The translations under genes and the position numbers were made by a program. Under the pieces are notes generated by a model. That model made no database searches, was not told the origin of the DNA, and worked only from the letters and a program-made list of their open reading frames with translations. From Epiperipatus broadwayi (lineage: Eukaryota > Onychophora > Udeonychophora > Euonychophora > Peripatidae): a stretch of 64,000 bases of DNA. Below are positions 21,835-34,279 of the stretch, in pieces; position 1 is the stretch's first letter; each line of letters opens with the position of its first letter. Location of the stretch: the NCBI GenBank assembly GCA_028023455.1, contig JAQFVV010006728.1, forward strand, positions 186,001 through 250,000, written 5' to 3'.

Positions 21835-23087
21835 GTTATTTTTCATTCATTTTCACATAGACTAAAATTTGATTTTCATGTCAAAATATATAGCACATAT
21901 ATAAAATTTTAAAATAACAAAAAAAATATTTCTTTGATTTGTTCATAATATTATTTTAATGTTAACATTAAAAAAATAGTAATGATAAATGAGATATATT
22001 AAATTTACAAATTTAAATTAATAATTTTAAAAGAAAATAATTTTAATAATTATTTTTGTGTTATTAAATTTTATATAATATAAAAGAACAACAAATAAAT
22101 AAATAAAAGTTGAATTTTTCTAAACATATTTTAACAATTCACTAAATAAAAACATTCAACATATAAATACAAATAATCAATTTGTGGTCATATTTATAAG
22201 TAAATTTAACAAATATGTTATGCCATCACTTTTATGAAGTTTATTTTCAAACTAACTACGTTTTTATTTAAAGCATTTCATGACTTTTATTGAAGATAGT
22301 TATACAATAGCAGACCTATTAACTTTCTAATTAACAAGCAAAACATGTTGCAGTATATAACATACTTATGTTACCCCTAAAAAAAAAAATAGAATTTTAA
22401 TATTTATTTTTTACTTTTTGAAATTATCATAAATGAGCTCTTTCTACCTTAACCATTATTAAGATAATTTTTTCAGACCAATAAAACAATTTAAATAATC
22501 CTTAGAATTCAATTCCTTTTTTCATATAACAAAAAAAATAACATTTTCATTTTGTCCTTGTGATGGACATCATTCATATACTGATTAGTAATTATATATG
22601 GGATTATAGCATTGCATGGTAGATTTTAGTAGACAACACATCCATTTATTTCTTCCTTACACTGTGTAGAGCTATGTGATCAATCAATAAAGTTTCACAT
22701 AAAGAAATAAAGATTTAAAATTTTAACATTAAATGAGTTTTTGCAGTTGATTAAATACATATTAGAAATTACATTTAAACTGTCTTGATGTATCACATGG
22801 TTAATAATTTTGATTACATTTAATGCATTTTAGCAGCATTATATGATATTGTGTCTAATTCCATTAATTCTCTTTTTTTGAGGGGAATTTTCTTTACACA
22901 TCAAAGTTTAACTAAATATCAGAAAAATGTAAATAAATATTCATAAAAAATATTCACATGTACAATATAAATATGTTAAATTTTATTATTAAAAAAGAAA
23001 TATTAATTTAGATAAAATCAAAATTTATGATTATCATTACTATTATATTTTTTATAATACTGCCCTGACTTATACATCTTTATATGT
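21835..23087. other. AT-rich DNA without a recognisable gene
   Basis: Homopolymers and AT-rich low complexity only; no frame or RNA gene stands out. Confidence 0.55.
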
Positions 23088-23255
23088 TACAAAAAAATCA
23101 AGTCAGATGTCACATGACCTAATTTAACAAGCTTGTATTACAAATGTTATATATAGAGTTCACAAATAAGTTCTTAACAAGCTTTGCACAATATCCCCAA
23201 TCCCAGACCAGTTTCTGCAACTGGCTTCCTCAGGGAGGTGCTAGGATATTTAAGC
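23088..23255 (-). mobile_element. Hammerhead repeat, family B, partial copy
   Basis: It shares TTACAAA, GTCACATGACCTAATTTAAC, TTACAAATGTTATATATAGA and TTAACAAGCTTT with 37895-38094. The shared GTCAGATGTCACATGAC is also at the start of family C (51310). A hammerhead-like core sits at 23201-23239 on the minus strand. The arm beyond the core appears truncated. Confidence 0.65.
23201..23239 (-). ncRNA. Hammerhead ribozyme core, family B (degenerate)
   Basis: Minus strand: CTGAGGA (23227-23233) fits CUGANGA; GAAA at 23212-23215; stem III ACT/GGT then C. Stem II is reduced to GC/GC with a mismatched base, and stem I has one mismatch next to the core. Activity is doubtful. Confidence 0.5.
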
Positions 23256-26200
23256 ATTATTTATTTATCCTTGTATGTGTACATGCTTGAAGTTTATTCA
23301 TTCATTATATTATGAATAATAAAATGGTTTTATTGCTTAGGAATTCATAAAAAGTCCCAGTGTTAATAAGTCAGAAGTAAAGTCAACCAAAGAACCTCAC
23401 ATTTAGAGTCTGGCCCTTAATCACTACATTAAATTATGTAGAATTATATGTAATGTACAAGTCAAATTACAACAACATTTAAAAAAAATGTTTTTTACTA
23501 TCATAAAATAAAAAAACTAACATCATAATTAGACTAGATAAATAATTGAATTAATTAAAAATTTCAAAGAAATAGTGATTAAAAATCTTAGTATAATTCT
23601 TGTTTTAATATTTACAGAGAAAAAGATTTATATTTGTTTAAATAAAAAAATAGATTTGAAAATTAATAGTAGTGATATAATTATGAAAATAAATTTAATT
23701 AGCTAATACCAATTCAGTATTTTTTGAAAACTTTAAGGCAAAGAATGTTTAATAATGGTAATTTTTAAAATTGAGATAGGAAATATATAAATTTAATACC
23801 TAATGTAGTAAAATTAATAATATTAATAATAAGAATTATTAATACCCCACAATTGCTTATACTTGTAATATATAGAAAATCTAAATGAATGTGATAATAT
23901 TTAAAGAAATGATTATAAAAATCTGATTTTAATGTTTTGTTATTTTGATTTATTTATTTATAGAATATATATTTAATATTTCTGAAGATGATCTGCATAT
24001 AAGAAATTGAAATGTATTAATTTCGAAATAAAAATTATGTAAACATAAAAAAAAATCAGTATTTTTAGTAACAAATACAATAAAATGTAAACAAAATAGT
24101 AATAATATTACATTAAAAGTATCATTGAAATAAAAGCAAACCAATAGTTTGCAACAAGTATGAAATAAAAAGATAAGAATTTTTGATAAAAACAATATTA
24201 TATAAAAGATTTATATATATATTTGCATATGCACTGTAAAATCTAATAAATATATCTTCTGTATTATTTGTGAAAACTTTCCTTTTGATATATATATAAC
24301 TGAATGATTATTTACTTGTAGTCATGTGACATCAGAGCACTGGAAATGCCAGATTAAGCTTTAATGCACAAATCATTAGATAAAAATGATTAATGAAATT
24401 TTATACTTATAGCATGTAATAGTTGATATTTTATTTTATATATATATCAATAACAAATTTCAAATATTTTTTTCATATGATTAAAAGTTTTTATCAAAAA
24501 GTTCAGTTTAAATGGTACACAACTTAAATCATGCTTACAAATATCTTTGTATTTGTTATAATATAATGTTAATATAAATAATTCTACTTATTATTTTTTA
24601 TACTAATGATCAATATATTTCATCAATGACATCATATGATAATATATTAAATAAACAATATATTATTAAAAAAAATGAAAAAACTAAAACCATTTAATGT
24701 TTTTATCTTTTGTGTCACTTTTTATATTATTACTTTAAAGATTACTTACTTTATAAACATGAATGTATATTTTAAAAGCTTATTAGATAATTTTAGTAAT
24801 TGAAATGATCTGGATCAAAAATAAATAAATCCCCCCCCCCCTAAAAATAAGACACTTCACTGTCACTGCAATTGGCTTGTAATAATTCCATTGTGGTTAA
24901 CTGTAGCATTCATTTGAAGGTTTGCATTCATTTAATAACAAAATTTTGAACTAAAATGTATATTGATTGATATTAATTGTAATTAAAAAAATTTGATGTC
25001 AATATTGTCCAGTAAAAAGTAAAAATAACACACACATATATATATATATATATATTGAAACAGATATACTGTTCCACATGTATATATATTCAAAAGACAC
25101 CCCCCATTTAAAAAAGACTAGCATGATTTGATCAAATTTAAAAAAAAATGAACCAAAAAGTTTATAGTTAAAAGAAAATCATTATCGATTTTATAGATTT
25201 AAATTACAATAGAATTTAAATATATCACTCGTATTTATTTAAAGCTGGCATTTATTAAAAATATTACATTTTCAATTTTTGGAATGATGTTGTCAGATAA
25301 AGTGTGATAATAGCTTGAGGCAGTCTTAATAAATTGAAAAACATGGCTTAATCTTCATGCTTTCTTATCTATCCCACTAAAAAGTAGATTATCCAATCAT
25401 TATGAGGAGAAAAACAATTGGACTTAAATGAGAGCTGTGGGATGACTAGAATACGTGGGCTGAGCTGCTTAATCAGTCCAAGAATCAGATATATATAGTC
25501 AAGTTGCAAGTTCAGAAGGGAGTTTTAAAAAGTTTTTCCAAAGAGATTTTTAGGAGATGAAATAGTTATTTTTTTTCAAAGTGATATTTTTCAAGTAGCT
25601 GTTAAAGAAGAATTTTGAAAAAAAGATTTCAATTTAAAAAAGATATTAAGAGCAGTTAAAGAACCTCTGTTAATGATGAAAAAAGAAAACTTTATTAAGG
25701 AAAACTTAACAATAAAAACCTAAACAGTCACAGCTTTTCTCTTCATTCTAAGCCATGTTTCTTCAAGATTTGCCTGGATGATCACCATGAAAGGGAATAA
25801 CACCATTCAGCTTAAATAAAATTACCCCTTTTTGAAGGGACAAACTGTATATAAGGAAGGTAACAATTTTATAAATATTTAATACTTATATGGGTTTATA
25901 AAAGACAAACAAAACATCTTTCTTAATCTAAAATTATATGTGTTTTTAAAAGATAAACAAAATGTCTTTATTATAAAAAAAAAAAAAAGAATTATTAATA
26001 AAAATAGCTGCGTAAAAATACGTTCTGTTAATAATAAATTGTAAATGATAAATATTAAAAATATCTATAATCAGAAGGCATTTTTAATAAGGATTGACTT
26101 CTCATCTACAGATACATTTGAATTAAAATAAACTAAAAAAACGAATACTTATAATGATTGATATTATTGATTTACAAATAAATATACCTAGAAGAGTCAG

Positions 26201-26570
26201 AAATACTGAGCTATTACATATAACTCTAACTGGCTAATAAATAAATGCAGCTGCTGATCAACTTATATAAAAAAATATACATCTGTGCCAGACCAAACAG
26301 CAATATTTATGCTAGATATTAGAATAACCAAATAAAATTACAAATGCTCAACTGCCTATTAATTATATAGGAAAATCATTTTTTTAGTATTGATTTGGAT
26401 AACCATGAATAGAATATATGTATTATGCTTTAACTAGCTTAAAGTTAACTGGAACTCAGAATTAAATACAATGCTAGCAGTTAGCTTTATTATTATATCT
26501 GCAATGGATATCTTCATACAAGAATAATTAAACCACATTACATGTGACTACCACCTAAAATAATACAAAT
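23256..26570. other. AT-rich DNA; no gene recognised; (C)n at about 24830, (TA)n at about 25037
   Basis: Nearly all of this is low-complexity A/T. The part from about 25290 to 25860 is less AT-rich. It has a TATA-like ATATATATAGTC near 25490 and a splice-donor-like AAGGTAAC at about 25858, so it could be part of a solo LTR or a noncoding exon. No partner copy is seen. Confidence 0.45.
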
Positions 26571-26574
26571 CACA

Positions 26575-27000
26575 ATTAAGTGAAACTCTGAATTAAGTGC
26601 TATTAGTTGTCTTCATTATTCTCTCTGTTGGCTTAATGTGTTACACTCCTCTCTGTGAACTAACTAAATGATTAAAGATGTAAACTGTTAAAGAACTATT
26701 AAAAAAAGGACTTTATTATGCTCTCCACAAGTTACATTCTTTAAGTCATATTGAAGTATACCAAAGAAGAACAATGGACCATAAGTGAAATATTTATTTG
26801 AATAAAGTGAAACTCTGAATTAAATGCTATCAGTTATCTTCATATGCTGAATTCCTCTCTGTGAATTAATTAAATAACTAAAGATGTAAGTTGTTAAAAG
26901 AACTATGAAAGAAGGGCTTTATTATACAACAAATTACATTCTTTAAGTGCTATTATTGGAAGTATACCAAAGAAACACAATGGACCAGACATGAATAAAA
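26575..27000. repeat. Two diverged tandem units of about 230 bp
   Basis: AAGTGAAACTCTGAATTAA occurs at about 26578 and 26806. Both are followed in order by CCTCTCTGTGAA, TAAAGATGTAA, TTACATTCTTTAAGT, AGTATACCAAAGAA and CAATGGACC. A weaker relative (GGAACTCAGAATTAAATAC) lies near 26450. No coding potential. Confidence 0.7.
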
Positions 27001-27139
27001 CAATGAATCTTCACATGGATATAAAGGAACTTTATTAGAAGAACTTGCCAATTAATTGTTAAATAAAATTATTGTTACTTAAAATTAGTTTTAGTTATCC
27101 AGTTGTTCAATTCTATATTTTTTTATTGCATCACTCATC

Positions 27140-27425
27140 ATTCAGTGCCTCCTGAGCTACGTCTGGCATAACTAGACCTAGGTAAATCAGGTTGTAGTGA
27201 GATGGAACTTTAGTGGTGCCATTTGGAAAACCAAACATAGAAATGTCTAGGTGCTTCCAGCCTCTATGGTGCTACATCCTCTGATGAGCAGGAAATATTG
27301 TTGTAGGGGTGGTTAACATCTATCTGCATTGGGGAATGCCAATTGATAGTTCCTTCCTGCAACATGCTCATCAGGAAATTGTTACAACTGAAGTAATAGA
27401 AGGGTTGTATGGGGTCCGGTTACAA
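27140..27425 (+). repeat. Mixed-composition repeat with hammerhead-like remnants
   Basis: This stretch is clearly less AT-rich than its surroundings. At 27275-27311 CAUCCU/GGGGUG could form stem I around an intact CTGATGA (27281-27287) and GAAA (27292-27295), but stem II is missing (only GCAG between). On the minus strand near 27366 a second CTGATGA is followed by GCA-TGT-TGC, a stem-II-like hairpin, but its GAAA is altered. It is probably another decayed ribozyme repeat arranged as inverted copies. The 77-codon frame at 27309-27542 is not convincing. Confidence 0.4.
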
Positions 27426-29745
27426 TATATATTATTCAAGAGTAAACGTTGCACTTGCTCAATTTCAGCTTTTGATAAAATCTTAAAATCCATAATAGTA
27501 AATATATATGGTTTAATATTTATTTTTACTTTTGCAAAATGAATTGTTTTAATAATTTATATGCCATTTATATCCATAATTATTTTAAAATATTCAATTT
27601 TTAACAGAAAATAAACCAAGTGAAAATATACTAATATGAAACAAAAAAAAAACCTTAGTTATAAACAAGAAATGCTTAGTATAATTATAAGTTGAATTTT
27701 TAAATTGTAACTATTATTTTTATTACATAATGTTTCTTTACTGAAATATGTCGTTAATGCAAATTTAGTGCATAAATATTTTTTATTCACTGAAAGACAT
27801 TTTTTAAAAGTCTGAAAACAGAAATAAAATCTTTTGTTCTGCTTATTTATTTCTGTTTAATACTCATGTTGGTTATTTTCAAAGGTAATATATTAATTTT
27901 AGGAATACTTATTAAAATCATACAAATTTCTATTTTGTCTATTGTCTGAATATATGTTTATTCGTAATGCTATTATGTGTCAAATTCATAACCAATTAAA
28001 AGCAAACTATTATGTTTATGTAATGCTATGCAAAGAAAGTAATTCTCCATTAATATACTTTTTTTACAAAGCATTTTATGCAAATGAAGTAATTCTTTAT
28101 ATATGTTTAATGGGATTAATTTGATTGCAAGCATTTTATTCAAAGTAAGTAATTTTACAAAGCAAAACAAATTTTTAAAGCAATCAATTAAAATAAACTA
28201 TTACAAAAGTGAAGGCCTTTCCATAGACTGGGAACATTGGCAACTGTGTTGCTGTTGAATTTACATATCAAGAATAACAGGTATATTTAAAAATTTTAAT
28301 TTTAATTTAGTACATTGCTGAATATATTTCTGAAATATACCAAACAGTTTATTACAAAAACAATAGCATTTCAGTTCAAATACATTTCTTGCATTTATTT
28401 ATGTAATATTAAAATCTTTTGTTTAATTTATATTAAATCCCTAAAAAAAAATGTTAAAGCAATCAATTCAAAAAAAAAAAAAACTATTACAAAAGCCATG
28501 GCTTTTCTATAAGTTAGGTACAGACTTGTTAAAATTATAATTTTAATGAATATCATGAAAAAATATAAATATTTAATGTATAATTAAGTTTTATTTGTTA
28601 AAAATAAAAGGCATGAAAAATGCTTACCCGATTAGCTATGTAAAACTATTCAAGACTGCATACCAAAGAAATTTAAATTTTCTGTAAAATCATTCAATTC
28701 ATGTTATAGACAATCTTAATTACCTTAATTACATCTCAAATATCTTCAGAATTCACATAATACTTAGCAAATAATATATTACTTAGAGACCATTTTTTTC
28801 CAAAGAATAACAATAATTAAAGGTAGTTGAAGCTAATTAATGACCCTGTCACTACTTCTAAAGACTATTTAATTTATGAAATCAAACACTACATTAATGG
28901 AAATTTTCTTCAATAATTGGAAAACAGATAAATTGTACCAATAATAAAAAAAATCAAACTATTAATTTAGTGATTAAAACATTAGCTTAAACGTTCATGG
29001 ACCTTAAAATATATTTTTTAATTTAACGATTATCACTTGAAAGATCACAAAAAAGTTTCACAGTATAAATTAATGATAATCTTATACATCAGCATATATA
29101 TATATATTAAAAAAATTTTAAATTGTATTACAAATTAAAAGTTATATTCTACACAAGTGTATGGCTACAAGCAAATAATATAATAAACTTCAAACAGTTA
29201 CTAAAGTGGGCTCTGTATCAAAAACTTGATTTAACATTTTTTTGAATTTCATTATCATATTATTTATTTGTTGTTCATATATTTTTGTGAAATATAATTT
29301 ATATATATATATTCAGACAATACAGAACTAAATCTAAACTTTAAAATTAGTTAAATGCATAATTAAAAAGAAATGATAGCCTTCAGTAAAATTGCAATGA
29401 ATTTAATGGAAGAGAAATTAGTAGAAAAAGAGACCTACATAAATTTATTAATCAGTTTAATAATATAATTAAGTTAAATAATCTAAAGATGAATAATTTC
29501 TTAAGACAAAAGTTAATTATAAATGATAAACAATCAATAGCTTAGAAAATAAATTAATATGAAAACAATAGTTTATTTATCCAAGTAATATAAAACTTTT
29601 GCAATATCACCGATAGTTAAATTTTACAAATAATATCAAACGTCAATACTAAAATAATTTATTTATTCTATTACAGTAATATAATTTAAATTAAAAAGAA
29701 ATGTGTGCCGTGAAGGCATTTGAGATTATATACATTTACAACTAG
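27426..29745. other. AT-rich DNA without a recognisable gene; small internal duplications
   Basis: Two near-copies of AAAGCAATCAATT followed by ACTATTACAAAAG occur at about 28177 and 28455. A degenerate triplicate of GAAGTAATTCT-type units lies at 28025-28160. The minus-strand frame at 27973-28170 and the plus frame at 27942-28124 overlap these repeats and look fortuitous. Confidence 0.5.
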
Positions 29746-29749
29746 CAAT

Positions 29750-29924
29750 AACCTTAGTATATGCGCCTAAAGTGCTTAATTTATTACAAGAGACCTCTAC
29801 AAATCTAAACGCAAGATTCGACTTTATAAAGATAGAGGCTATCTTTATAAAGTCGAATCTTGCGTTTAGATTTGTAGAGGTCTCTTGTAATAAATTAAGC
29901 ACTCAAGGCGCATGTACTAAGGTT
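29750..29924. repeat. Near-perfect 175-bp palindrome (MITE-like)
   Basis: The arms run from AACCTTAGTATATGCGCCT at 29750 to its near-complement ending at 29924, with about 4 unpaired bases at the centre (near 29836). Inner sequence such as AACGCAAGATTCGACTTT is perfectly repeated in inverted form. The outer ends AACCTTA and GCGCCTA recur at 60788-60845. Transcribed, this would make a long hairpin. Confidence 0.85.
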
Positions 29925-30288
29925 ACAGCCTTATTTAAGTATATAACGAGCAATATTGATAAAATAATTTTTAACAAAATTAGTTAAATAATATTTCATA
30001 GTTTTATGAAAGTCAAAATTTTATTAAACAAAATTGTATCAGAATTTTGTAACTGATGTCATACGAGGTCTGAGAAAAGTAATCAAAAAGCAAATTATAG
30101 AATTATAATTAAAAAAAGGGAATAACTAGTCAACGATCAGAATGGTTTGAGTCACTTTGAGTCACTTTGATATTTATTTTCTTCCATCAATATATATATA
30201 ATAAATAATTAGAAACATAATATACCAGTAACTAAAAACCGACTAAAGCTGTATTTCTTTTGCCCAGAGCAATGTTTATAAAATTAAC
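29925..30288. other. AT-rich DNA with a possible mariner-type terminal remnant
   Basis: TACGAGGTCTGAGAAAAGTA at about 30062-30081 resembles the terminal inverted repeats of mariner-family transposons (typically TA + CGAGG.. TG.. AAGTA). No partner end or transposase is seen. GAGTCACTTT is duplicated at about 30152-30172. Confidence 0.3.
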
Positions 30289-30521
30289 ATTCGTCAGTAA
30301 TAAACATCACATGACCACCACTGCTTATGCTTGTGCATAACTGTCTTAAAAACAGGAAAAACTTGCTATACGTATTGCCACATACAGCAAGCTAGAATAT
30401 GGATGAGTAGGCACTAGATGGGGATTTTATACACAAGCCTTCTGGCATGCATTGATTACTCTAGCTTGCTGTGTGTGGCAATACATATAGTGAGTTTTGT
30501 CTGTTTTTATTCGTCAGTAAT
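30289..30521 (+). mobile_element. Family A repeat without ribozyme core, 13-bp target duplication
   Basis: ATTCGTCAGTAAT at 30289-30301 is repeated exactly at 30509-30521. The 207-bp insert starts AAACATCACATGACCACC and ends GTTTTGTCTGTTTTT. It contains the inverted GCAAGCTAGA/TCTAGCTTGC ends of family A but lacks the central hammerhead part seen at 21128-21256. This copy gives the cleanest definition of family A's ends. Confidence 0.85.
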
Positions 30522-33415
30522 GTTATCCAAAGCAAAAAATAAAATAATAATAATAATGTTTCATTTTATTATTTTAATTAATGTTAAAATAAATGATCTG
30601 ACTTTATACTACATTAAGTAAAAAAATTTAAAGAACAGCAACTTGTTATAAACCTTCTAGTATCAATGGCTTTAAATAGCACAAGTCATTCACTAAAAAG
30701 TAAGTGGAAAATCAAATTCAAATGCAATATGGCAGTATATATAGTTATCATCATTTTACAAGAGTTAAGATATTTATAAGTATTTAAAATTTCATGTAAT
30801 GTTAAAATCAACCACTGTATTAATAAGTTAAATTCCAAGCTACAAATTACTTTTAAAGAGAATTAAATTTTTGAAATGTCTCTTTGGAAAAACATAACAA
30901 ATTAAATTTACTTATTTTAAAACATCAGATTAAATCATTTCAGTTACTTATCTTGAAATTCCAGTATTTAGGTGTATCTTGGAAAAATAAAATAACACTT
31001 TACCCATTCTTAACTTTAAATTATATCATCACTGCTCTTATGCTTTTAATACATCGAAAGGTTGAAATATAAGCGGTAAGATTCCTCAGAATATTTATCA
31101 TTGGCTTTCCTTGTGTTTGAAAAAATGACGAATGAAAAATCTCCAAATTTCTGCCTCTAAACTAAAAAAAACGTAATGTTTATTTCTATTAATATATATA
31201 TAAAGTATGTGTTGTAATTAGTTTTTATATTTACATCTGTATATTCACAGCGCTAAATAAATTAATTGTTCTATATTGAATATTTCAAAGTATATTATAT
31301 TTGTATTACAGATATAAAAAAAAGATACATAAAATGTATACATATATATTACAAGAATAAAGTTTTTCCCTAAGAACAAGAAGAGGAAAAATTAAAAATT
31401 AAATTATACAGTATATGAAACTCTATTAATTAAAAAATCATTTTGAATTAGGTTTTGTCGTTTTATGTGTTTTAACACATTATTATCAGATTTTTATAAA
31501 TACGTTTTACATTCAAATATCAGTCTTTCATTGAAAGGCTGATATTTGAATGTAGTACAATTGTAAACATACGCTATATAAAATAAATGCTTATTTAAAT
31601 ACGTTTTATAATTTTATAATATTATAAATGCGAACACACTTTTAAGTTTGATAATTAATTTATCTATAATAGGAAATTTAGAGAATGATCCTAAATAAAT
31701 TGTAATAATTTAAGTATTTAATAATGCTTCATAAAACCTTCTAAGGTTTATTCAAAGAATAAATAAGATAAATAAATGCACGAATGTTCAGCATAAGCTT
31801 TCACAAAAGTGATATTTAATACTATTAGAATGTTTGTTAATATATTTATTATATTAAGGTTAAGTTCAACCCAGATAAAAGTTCATACAAACATTCTGAT
31901 AATCTATCACGAATTATGTCTTCTATATCCAATCTAATATTACACAATTTTATTTCAATCTGCAAACAAAATCTGATCACATATGTAGGTTGCTCCTAAA
32001 CATATTTTACATTTTTTAATATTCTTTCTCCATTTCTTATTTACTATGATATAGTTAATTTGGTTTCTAGTAAAACTATCAGGCAATATCCATATATATA
32101 TATATTTATTTTTGGCTAGATAAAAGTCATATATTCGTAATAATTAAATTATTTGTGCAGCAGAAATCCACCAGATTTTGGTCAATAATAAAATGTGTCC
32201 CCAATCAATGTTTGTCAACTATTTCATCATCATATCTTTCACCAACTTTGATATTCATATAATCATATCATTTTGAATGATATTAATTTTTTTATTTTTT
32301 TCATTTTGGATAAACTGTCTTAAAACATCATATTTCTGTTGAATATTTTCCTTTGCTGCTGCTTTTGTAAGTACATAACATTGTATAATTATAAGATCCA
32401 TTGGTGAAGCCTCCCATAAACCCCCATAATTTTTTTATTTATTAGCTCATATTCTTTTATTGTTGTATTATATCTTTTAACAATTAACATCCTTACATTA
32501 TGATGATGCTTTCCATCTTCTCCACAATATAACATTTTCATTTACCACGTTGTAATGGTCAGTCTGTATATTTTTTGTTTCTGCCAAGCTGCAAAATATT
32601 CTCTGATAATTTCTAGTTTATAATTCATCAATCATAATTTACCAATACTTTTAATATCTCTAACATTCAATGTGGCAATTCTTATCTATTTTTTTCAGTT
32701 TTAATTATTCATTATTTTTCAATATATTTGTCTTTGCATTAAATTATGTATCTCAATTACACCTTCCACTATCCATTCTTTCAACTCTATTTTGATTGCA
32801 CAATAGAAAATGTGTCCCTAACTATTCAGACAATGTCTAATCTGGTATAAATCATCATTTACTTAACAAATATCATGTCACAGTTTTTCTCACTGCTATT
32901 TTACAATTTCACAAAGTAGTAAGATCCCATGCCTTTCTGTCTTGTGGATGTACAGAATACTATTTTACCATGCATTCTGTACTTGATAGCTTTAACCATG
33001 AGTCATACATCACTACTGAGTCAACATTTTTATTCAAGGCTAATCTGTCAATTTTTTGATGATAACTTTATGTACTTAGATACTGGCATCTGGCATATCA
33101 CTGAAAAATAATATATCTATTAGCTATCATTATTTGGTTTAGCATTGCAGGCAAGCAGATATAATAGGGTGTCTCATGCACTAACAGTTACTGAAGCCAC
33201 AGATGATAGTTGAGATATCATTGAGAATAAAAGATGATCATCTCATTTTAATAGTGACATTTATACAACTACTCAGAGACTACATTATTTTATTTAGTAA
33301 ATAGATACAAACCAACACTAGAAAGTTTCAACAGAGCTACTTGTATTTAAAAATATACAAAGTTACATGATTTAGATTTTGTGTTTCTAAATATAGGTAA
33401 TAGTATGAATAATCT
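30522..33415. other. AT-rich DNA without a recognisable gene; 45-bp perfect-arm hairpin at 31509-31553
   Basis: The hairpin is ACATTCAAATATCAG and its complement around a small loop. From about 31980 to 33100 the composition is slightly more mixed and some minus-strand segments could be a decayed element, but I cannot assign a family. (TA)n near 32092. Confidence 0.45.
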
Positions 33416-33660
33416 TTATTAGTCATTTATTAGACTTGAGATAATGAATAAAATTTCTGTAGTGTATTTTCCACTATATCCCTCTCACACAAGATAGGGA
33501 TTGGTTAATATCCACTTTTAACACCTTGTGAAGAGGTGTAATCATAAACATATGACCAAAGACATGTAAAAAAGGTATATCATTCCCAAGATACATAATT
33601 TGTACTGAACTAATACTCATCAGTTTATCCAGATTACATCATTCAGCCTATATAGATAAT
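33416..33660. repeat. Repeat related to the foldback at 59840-60065, plus a decayed family-D hammerhead
   Basis: ATTTCTGTAGTGTA, CCTCTCACACAAGATAGGGA and CACTTTTAACAC match the 59.9-kb foldback. On the minus strand at about 33595-33640, CTGATGA (33617-33623) is followed by a 5-bp stem-II hairpin (GTATT/AGTAC). Its next box is AAAT instead of GAAA. Flanking TCTGGAT and CTTGGG parallel family D (52881-52924). Clearly decayed. Confidence 0.45.
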
Positions 33661-34088
33661 CAATTACTATAATACTGTTTAAACTTTCTAGTACTGATTT
33701 GTATTTGTTTACTATATTTGAGTTTCATTTAGCATTACAAAATGTTTAATTTAGTTTATTTATATTATAAAACACATTTTGGTTTTACATTAAATATTAA
33801 TTTATTATTTATATGGTTTTCATAAAGGGCCTCGAAGGCATAATTATTAGCACATCATCTTTCCTTCCTTATAAAATGGATCAAAATCCAAGCCACTTTG
33901 GAAAATTACAAGCAGGTTTAGAATGTATCTTCTGCATAACCTTCCCATAGTCAACTTAATTAAATCCCTTTTTTATGGTTACTTGTAGAGCATTTATGGA
34001 AATAGGTTGTATTGCTGTACAATGAACTATTTGAAAGTTGTTTAACTTTTAATATAGAAATATCATTATAATGTTATAGACTTATGAA
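33661..34088. other. AT-rich DNA without a recognisable gene
   Basis: Nothing recognised. Confidence 0.55.
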
Positions 34089-34279
34089 TCATCATCATCA
34101 TTTCCAACAATTATCAATTCATTGCAGAATGAATGTCCTCAAAGTTCAATCCATCTTCTCTGATCTCTAGCCTCTCTTCTCATCAACACCATACTTTTTA
34201 TTTAATCCACCCATCCTTATATGTGATCTTTTTGGACTCCAGTATGATTTCAACTGTTCATCTATTATCATATTTTCTA

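Noticed and set aside
27942-28170. Overlapping ORFs on both strands
   Set aside because: AT-rich, overlap a degenerate short repeat, no recognisable protein features.
30062-30095. Complete mariner transposon
   Set aside because: Only one terminal-repeat-like sequence; no second end or transposase frame.
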